Below, in pieces: positions 58,938 through 64,000 of a stretch of DNA of 64,000 nucleotides. This DNA is from Denitrobacterium detoxificans (GTDB taxonomy: Bacteria; Actinomycetota; Coriobacteriia; Coriobacteriales; Eggerthellaceae), in NCBI RefSeq assembly GCF_015062615.1, contig NZ_SUUH01000004.1, positions 124,001 through 188,000 on the forward strand, in the 5' to 3' direction. The position numbers were made by a program, and so were the translations under genes. Positions within the stretch are counted from its first letter, which is position 1. Each line of letters starts with the position of its first letter. The notes below the pieces were generated by a model. The model ran no database searches. It was not told the DNA's origin and saw only the letters and a list, made by a program, of their open reading frames with translations.

Positions 58938-60350
58938 CTACGCGCAGCCAATCAAGTCGAGCAGCTCTTGCTTGCTGTGCACGTCGAGCTTGGTGTACAG
59001 GTGCTTTGTATGCCCGCGCACGGTGTTCTCGGTAAGGAAGAGCGTCTCGGCGATGTACGCTTTCGTGCGGCCCTTGCAGAGCAGCTGCATCACATCTAGC
59101 TCGCGTGGCGTAAGGGAATACTGCTCGGCGATCTGCTTGCAGCGGTCGTCGATGTTGTCGTAATCCGACGGACGCGTGGGCGCTTGTGCCTCTTCCGACG
59201 CTTCGGCGAACAGCTGCTTCGTGTCCTGGTCACGCGTTTCCAGGCACGCCATAGCCGTAATGAGCAGCACGAGCATTAGGAGCGCAATCGCTGCGGTCGA
59301 CACGCTTCCCGGGGAAAACGACGAGGCAAACGTACCCGCAGCGAACGGCAGCGTGTAGAACGGCCAGCCGATGCCAAACACCAGCGACGGCGATTCATTG
59401 GTGCGCTTGGCGAAGTCGGCAACGGTGAGCCATGCGAACAGTACGAGCAAATCCCATACGCTGCTTTCCACGCAGCGCAGCATGCCGAACTGCGAAAGGG
59501 CAATCGCACACACCATGTCGATGGCCAGCACCACCAGAATCACGCGCCAGAGCTGTGCGAAGTTGAATGGCTTGCGCCATACGCACACCACGATAAGCGC
59601 CATGGCCGAAACGGCGATTTCGAAGGCACGCGCTGCGGTGAATTCCCCGATGGAAAGCGAGCTCTGGTTGCCTGCGAAGCTGCCAATGAGGAAGGCCGTG
59701 ACGAAGCTGAACACCACCACGGGTGCGGCAATCTTCCAAACGCCACGCGGGGATTCCGATTCCAGGCGCTTATGACGCGCTTCGGCGTGTTTCGGAAGCA
59801 GACGCATGGTCCACCAGCACAGCACGCACGAAAGCACGGGCATGCATGCGGCCACCACGCAGGTGCCGGCAAGCGGCATAACGTGCGCGAGCTCCTTGAT
59901 GAGCGATCCGGCGATGTTGGCCGTGAAGAGGCAGAGCACCGACTGGCGAACGTCCAGGCGAATGAAGAACAGCGCCCATTGCAGATACATCCATCCAAGC
60001 GCGCACGAGCACGCCACGACTGAGGGAAGGCGCAGCACTTCCATGGCGGGGAATGCGTCGGCGGCGTAGAGTCCTACTGTACCCACGACGCCAATGGCAA
60101 TCATCACGATGGGGACGACCTTTAGCGAGAGCACCGAAGGCTTGAGTTTCGAGAGCAGTCCCATGATGGGCATTGCAATGGAGAGCGCCACGTAGGAAAG
60201 CGTCCACATGTGCTGCCCTTCGGGTGCGCCCACCCCGGCCATCGCGTTGATGAGAAACGCCCATACGAGCGTGCAGGCTATGCCAGCGAATGGTGCGCGA
60301 AACCATCGCTCGTTCGTACCGCGAACCTCCTTGCGGCTTGAAGTGGTCAT
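58938..60350 (-). CDS. Membrane-bound LuxR-type regulator
   Basis: 470 aa from the ATG at 60350 (GGAGGGAACGC before it); the open frame extends to 60533 without a start site. Hydrophobic segments cover residues ~15-385; linker with acidic residues; HTH at ~410-468 (LTPRELDVMQLLCKGRTKAY, TENTVRGHTKHLYTKLDVH). Divergent from the flavoprotein at 60565, with 214 bp between, hence its probable regulator. Confidence 0.87.
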   Translation of the reverse strand: MTTSSRKEVRGTNERWFRAPFAGIACTLVWAFLINAMAGVGAPEGQHMWTLSYVALSIAMPIMGLLSKLKPSVLSLKVVPIVMIAIGVVGTVGLYAADAFPAMEVLRLPSVVACSCALGWMYLQWALFFIRLDVRQSVLCLFTANIAGSLIKELAHVMPLAGTCVVAACMPVLSCVLCWWTMRLLPKHAEARHKRLESESPRGVWKIAAPVVVFSFVTAFLIGSFAGNQSSLSIGEFTAARAFEIAVSAMALIVVCVWRKPFNFAQLWRVILVVLAIDMVCAIALSQFGMLRCVESSVWDLLVLFAWLTVADFAKRTNESPSLVFGIGWPFYTLPFAAGTFASSFSPGSVSTAAIALLMLVLLITAMACLETRDQDTKQLFAEASEEAQAPTRPSDYDNIDDRCKQIAEQYSLTPRELDVMQLLCKGRTKAYIAETLFLTENTVRGHTKHLYTKLDVHSKQELLDLIGCA

Positions 60351-60564
60351 GCGTTCCCTCCTCCATGAAGCCGAGCGCCCCTCGTGCGCCGGCATTGTAT
60401 CACATGCCCATGGACAGCTTCGCTGAACGGGCGTTTTGCCGCCAGCCCCGTTTCGGGTGGGATGCGTGGCAAACCCCAAAAGACCCGCTGGGGGTGAAGC
60501 GAAGCGCCTGCTGGCCTCGTATGGTTGGCCCATCGTATTTCCGAAAACAAAACGGAGGGTAGAG

Positions 60565-62211
60565 ATGGATTATACCGAGAAGCTGAACCTTACCCGTTCG
60601 CGCCGCTCGTTCATTAAGGCTGCCGGAGCGGCCGTGTTCGCTGGCGCTGCGGCCGTGGCCATGGGTGGTTGTGCGACGAAGCAGGCCGACGCGAACCCCA
60701 ATACCTACGCGGAATCGCTTGATGATATCTCCTGGGATGAGGAAACCGACGTGCTGATCGTTGGTGGCGGTTTGGCCGGTCATGCTGCCGCTGCTACCGT
60801 GGCAACCGAGGGCCAGGGCGCGAAGTGCTTGCTCATCGAAAAGGGCTGCAGCCCTCTGGGCTTTGGCGACAGCCCGTTTTCCGCGGGCCGCGTGCTGTGG
60901 ACCGACGACGAGCATGCTGAGGGCTTCCGCTCGTACCTATACGAACTGCGTGGCGACATGGACAATACGCCCGATGCCGTGCTTGATGCGTTCGCCGCGG
61001 GCATTCACGAGAACCGTACCTGGCTCGAATCGCTGCCGGGCTTTGACGCGAATGATGTCACCTTCGAAGAGCATTTCGTAAACGGCAGCGGTAAGACCTG
61101 CTACCCGGAGTATCCCGAGCTGGAGCATGGCTACAACCTGGGCGTGCTGTGGTTCAAGGGCGAGCAGATCGACCATGTGATCAAGTTCGTGCATCAGGTT
61201 ATCGAGCAGTACCCCGATGTCGTTACGCATAAGATCAACGCGCGACTTACGGCGCTTGTGCAGGACCCTTCCAGCAAGGCCGTGGTTGGCGGCGTGTACG
61301 AGTACGAAGACAAGACCATCTACGTGAAGGCGAACAAGGGCGTCATCATGTCCTGCGGTGGGTTCGAGAACAATGCTCAGATGCGTGCCGACTATCTGTC
61401 TGGCACCACCGCGCGTTGCATTGCCGGTCGAGAGAATGAGGGCGATGGCCATTACATCTGCGCTCGCATCGGCGCCGACATGTGGCATATGAACAGTTGC
61501 GCTGGCTTCTGGACGAGCGTTTCTCCCATCGAAGGCCCTGAAGTGACCATGCGCACGCCGAAGCAGTTCGGCATCACGGTTGCCCCGAATGGCCGTCGCT
61601 TCTTCATGGACTGGGATTCCGACCACGAGCACGACTGGGAGGATATTCCCAACCATCCCATCGACATTAACGTGGGCAGCCGTCATGGCCACATGCAGTT
61701 TGGCGGCGAATGGCCCCATCTGCCCATGCCGAAGGACACCTGGTACATCCTGGACGACGACGGCTACAACGCGATGATGGCTTACGAAACCGCTCCCAGC
61801 TTCGAGCCCTCGAGCGAAGGCTATGGTTTCACGGCAAGCACTATCGAAGAGCTGGCCAACAAGGCGGGTATCATCTCCGAAGAGCTTGTGAAGACCGTTG
61901 AACTGTGGAACCAGTATTGCGAAGCGGGCGAGGATCCTGCGTTCCATCGTCCTGCCAAGACGCTCACGCCCATCACGAAGGCTCCGTTCCACGCGTGCCA
62001 TTGCTCGACCACGATGCTCAACACCGACGGTGGTCCGCGTCGCGACGAGTATGCGCGCATCATCGACCTGAATGGTGATCCCATCCCCAACCTGTTCAGC
62101 GCCGGTGAGTTCGGCAGTGTGTGGTGCAACATGTACAACGGTGGCGGCAACCTGGGCGAATGCTGCGCGTTCGGCCGTATCGCCGTGCGTTCGTGCCTTG
62201 GTCTTGCCTAG
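60565..62211 (+). CDS. Tat-exported FAD reductase (fumarate/urocanate reductase family)
   Basis: 548 aa from ATG 60565 (ACGGAGGGTAGAG before it). Tat signal SRRSFIKAAG near residues 12-21 and a possible lipobox AMGGC. FAD motif VLIVGGGLAGHAAAATVATEG near 63; HCSTTMLNTDGGPRRDEYAR is the substrate loop, retaining GG but with Asn-Thr-Asp before it; NLFSAGEFGSVWCNMYNGGG closes the FAD site. Acceptor unknown. Single-gene unit with a terminator at 62261. Divergent LuxR-type regulator. Confidence 0.88.
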   Translation: MDYTEKLNLTRSRRSFIKAAGAAVFAGAAAVAMGGCATKQADANPNTYAESLDDISWDEETDVLIVGGGLAGHAAAATVATEGQGAKCLLIEKGCSPLGFGDSPFSAGRVLWTDDEHAEGFRSYLYELRGDMDNTPDAVLDAFAAGIHENRTWLESLPGFDANDVTFEEHFVNGSGKTCYPEYPELEHGYNLGVLWFKGEQIDHVIKFVHQVIEQYPDVVTHKINARLTALVQDPSSKAVVGGVYEYEDKTIYVKANKGVIMSCGGFENNAQMRADYLSGTTARCIAGRENEGDGHYICARIGADMWHMNSCAGFWTSVSPIEGPEVTMRTPKQFGITVAPNGRRFFMDWDSDHEHDWEDIPNHPIDINVGSRHGHMQFGGEWPHLPMPKDTWYILDDDGYNAMMAYETAPSFEPSSEGYGFTASTIEELANKAGIISEELVKTVELWNQYCEAGEDPAFHRPAKTLTPITKAPFHACHCSTTMLNTDGGPRRDEYARIIDLNGDPIPNLFSAGEFGSVWCNMYNGGGNLGECCAFGRIAVRSCLGLA

Positions 62212-62260
62212 TAGCCTACTGAGATAATTCGTGCCCCAATGTGGGCTTCCCTCCCAGATG

Positions 62261-62299
62261 CGACGGAGCTGCGAGCATTCGCGGACCCGTCGTTTTTTT
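62261..62299 (+). terminator. Terminator of the flavoprotein gene
   Basis: CGACGG (62261-62266) pairs with CCGTCG (62287-62292), followed by seven T. The inner GCGA...CGCGG bases extend the stem. Confidence 0.7.
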
Positions 62300-62308
62300 G
62301 GAAGCGCT

Positions 62309-62896
62309 CTACTCCTCGGAGTTAAAGGCTGCGCGTATGAACACGGAGAGGGCGATGATGATGGCGGCGCATCCCAGGCCAAGCCACAGGGTTTCGATCC
62401 CCTGGCCTCCTTTTAGCACGTGCCCCAGGAAGAATACGCCAATCATTACGCTAATGACGCTGGTCAAGCGCTCTTTCAGGTCGTCGAAATCGTGGAACTC
62501 GAGCCATGAGGGTAGGGGAATCTTCTCGTTCACGAATAGACTAAGCAGGCCAATCGACAGTATGTAAAGCGCTACCGCGAGCAAAAACGTGTCGGCATAT
62601 TCAACGTACTCGATGGTGAGCTCGTGCAGAGAACTTTCGCCAATCACGAATGCATACGATGAGACGACGAGGTCGATAAACGTTCCGATGGCCATAACGA
62701 CGGACGCGATGAACAACCCCAGAGACGGCACGGTTGCCACAAAGCGCGTGCGCCCCGCAACGGCATCGGCGAAGACGCGCGCTTTCTTTTCGCGAATGCG
62801 TTCCGCGCCTTCTTGGAGGGCGTGGGGCGCGTTGTCGATAGGATGGGTGGATTCCTCGTTGGATTCCGTGGCGTCCTTTTCGGGCTTTGCGCTCAT
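62309..62896 (-). CDS. YqhA/UPF0114-family membrane protein
   Basis: 195 aa from the ATG at 62896. About 45 hydrophilic residues, then four membrane helices with the family landmarks RFVATVPSLGLFIASVVMAI, the middle loop DTFLLAVALYILSIGL and ...FDDLKERLTSVISVMIGVFFLG. UPF0114 proteins are small membrane proteins of unclear function. The acidic, N-terminal extension is longer than in E. coli YqhA (164 aa). Confidence 0.8.
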   Translation of the reverse strand: MSAKPEKDATESNEESTHPIDNAPHALQEGAERIREKKARVFADAVAGRTRFVATVPSLGLFIASVVMAIGTFIDLVVSSYAFVIGESSLHELTIEYVEYADTFLLAVALYILSIGLLSLFVNEKIPLPSWLEFHDFDDLKERLTSVISVMIGVFFLGHVLKGGQGIETLWLGLGCAAIIIALSVFIRAAFNSEE

Positions 62897-62958
62897 ATTG
62901 GCCCCCGTTCAAATGGTGCACTCTTGATGCATCCAGTGTATCAGCAACGTGCAATCTA

Positions 62959-63056
62959 GGGTGACAAGGGGACGGTTCTTCTGTCACCTTGTTCGCTGAG
63001 CCTTTGTTGGCCAATTGCTGCTGCGACACCGGGTGACAGAAGAACCCTCTGTCACC
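62959..63056. repeat. REPIN-like inverted doublet, one copy shortened
   Basis: Forward copy 62959-62988; reverse copy 63031-63056 lacks about five central bases (GAAGAACCCTCTGTC), so one arm-proximal part is lost. Spacer 42 nt. Confidence 0.82.
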
Positions 63057-63075
63057 TTGTGGCTGTTGCCAAAGA

Positions 63076-63107
63076 AAGAGCGATGCCCCCATCGGGGCAC
63101 CGCTCTT
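63076..63107 (-). terminator. Terminator of the lipoprotein gene
   Basis: AAGAGCG (63076-63082) with CGCTCTT (63101-63107) and inner TGCCCC / GGGGCA; TTTCTTTGG follows on the minus strand. It is 85 nt after the stop. Confidence 0.75.
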
Positions 63108-63191
63108 CTTCGCGTTGCGTTATGTGCTGGCGTCGCTTGCCTCGTTGGTGCGCCTTACCCCAGGCGCGTGCTGTCTATGTCTTTCGGCTTT

Positions 63192-63950
63192 TTAGAATAC
63201 CCAGTTGGCGTCGAGACGCAGTAGGTTTGCCTTCAGGTCGTCGTAGCTTGCAATGACGGTGTCGTATTCTTGTACGTTACCCGAAACCACGAAGCCCTGA
63301 TCGAGCGTTGTCACATAGCAACGCAACCATCCGCCTATGACCTTTACGAACCAATAGCCATCTTGCCCGTTAACGCTGCATTTGCCTACGGCCATGTAAT
63401 GGTCCACGTCATAGCCTGTCACGTTTCCAATCTCGAGCTCGTCGTCAAGATCGGTTGTAGCGAGGTTATACGTGTCTTCGTTGTTGTAGCCAATCTGGTT
63501 ACTGAGTCCGGCTGCTGCAATAAAGTCGTTGGCAACTTGCTCGGCATTTGCCGTGGTGTCAAGCGATGCGTCGAGTTTGAAATAGTGCAAATCGGTGTAA
63601 TACAGTTGCTGAGTTTGAATACCTCCGTCGTTCATGACGTTGCGATATACCAGTTTGTTGAGCGTGGCGTCTCCAAGCCAAGAGCCGTCTTTGGTGATGG
63701 CCACGGTTTGCTGACGCACTTCGTTATAGCTGGCGTTTTCAGCATCTTGGGCCAGGGCAACAACGTCGAGACCTCCCTGGCTTTGTAGTTCTTGCACCGT
63801 GGCGAACTCCGTAATGTTTTGCCCGTAATCCAGCCAGGTGGTTTCGTTGCCCGATGCAGTGGGCGTGTCATATTCGACTGCTTTGGCGCATCCGCCTAGC
63901 GCCAAAGCGCATGAGCATGCTATGAGAACGCCAATGGTTTTCTTAATCAT
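63192..63950 (-). CDS. Lipoprotein of unknown function
   Basis: 252 aa from the ATG at 63950 (AAAGGGATTCT before it). Lipoprotein signal peptide with lipobox LGGC (Cys21) after ALA. The mature part is acidic, rich in Asp/Asn, with no repeats or Cys. It contains three blocks of beta-type sequence (TAITKDGSWLGDA, YYTDLHYFKLD, GKCSVNGQDGYWFVKVIGGW). No family is recognised; it is presumably an extracytoplasmic binding or surface protein. A short upstream region (to the window end) shows no second gene. Confidence 0.65.
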   Translation of the reverse strand: MIKKTIGVLIACSCALALGGCAKAVEYDTPTASGNETTWLDYGQNITEFATVQELQSQGGLDVVALAQDAENASYNEVRQQTVAITKDGSWLGDATLNKLVYRNVMNDGGIQTQQLYYTDLHYFKLDASLDTTANAEQVANDFIAAAGLSNQIGYNNEDTYNLATTDLDDELEIGNVTGYDVDHYMAVGKCSVNGQDGYWFVKVIGGWLRCYVTTLDQGFVVSGNVQEYDTVIASYDDLKANLLRLDANWVF

Positions 63951-64000
63951 AGAATCCCTTTCTATTCGCGAGACAATGGCCTCTTTTGCCGTTTCCGCTC

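Noticed and set aside
60937..62382. 481-codon minus-strand frame
   Set aside because: Antisense to the flavoprotein at 60565-62211 and running through its terminator.

Overview
The window looks like a chromosomal segment of a gut Coriobacteriia, most likely an Eggerthellaceae relative. The grounds are high-GC codon use, many Tat-exported flavoprotein and molybdopterin reductases, and several LuxR regulators whose N-terminal half is a bundle of membrane helices. The species cannot be named from the sequence alone. No rRNA or intact tRNA gene is visible.

Layout. 1-2.1 kb: 5' part of a large secreted or surface protein. 2.6-5.2 kb: tight run of small acidic genes that resembles an immunity-gene array, ending in a truncated member. 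5.2-12.8 kb: aldo/keto reductase, then a compact, apparently uncharacterised operon (Nudix, glucose-1-phosphate cytidylyltransferase, HMGL-like aldolase, TPP enzyme, radical SAM/SPASM, AEC transporter). 12.8-17.2 kb: HAD phosphatases, FGGY kinase, and a STAS/HATPase pair, with relics of an initiator tRNA and of a PP2C-type phosphatase. 17.5-63 kb: respiratory region with four Tat-exported, probably lipid-anchored FAD reductases, a DmsABC-type operon with two anchors and a TorD chaperone, and a second molybdoenzyme operon with NapG/NapH-like electron-transfer proteins. Five membrane LuxR proteins and one LysR protein sit beside these enzymes, five of the six divergently. 46.7-58.9 kb: defence and accessory island (HTH-AbrB regulator, two Fic proteins with palindromic operators, a decayed nuclease-like gene, a three-gene ABC-3C system, a Sau3AI-like restriction-modification pair, an ATP-grasp protein).

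The whole window is peppered with about 26 copies of a 30-nt hairpin (arms GGGTGACAGA and TCTGTCACCC), mostly as inverted doublets that always run forward copy then reverse copy. This is the architecture of REPINs. An intact Y1 HUH transposase of the REP-associated (RAYT) kind lies between two such doublets, and two further RAYT relics abut other copies. Junctions beside these repeats carry duplicated pieces of other genes: a 90-bp vanX promoter copy, a 65-bp terminator copy and a perfect 118-bp tandem duplication. The REPIN-RAYT system and its scars are the most distinctive feature of the window.

How the genes work together (inference): menaquinol oxidised at DmsC or NapH-type membrane subunits would feed molybdoenzymes outside the membrane, while the flavoproteins reduce small organic acceptors of unknown identity. 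Each enzyme appears to have its own regulator, so the cell could switch on one respiratory chain per acceptor. The 50-58 kb genes would guard against phage and plasmids.
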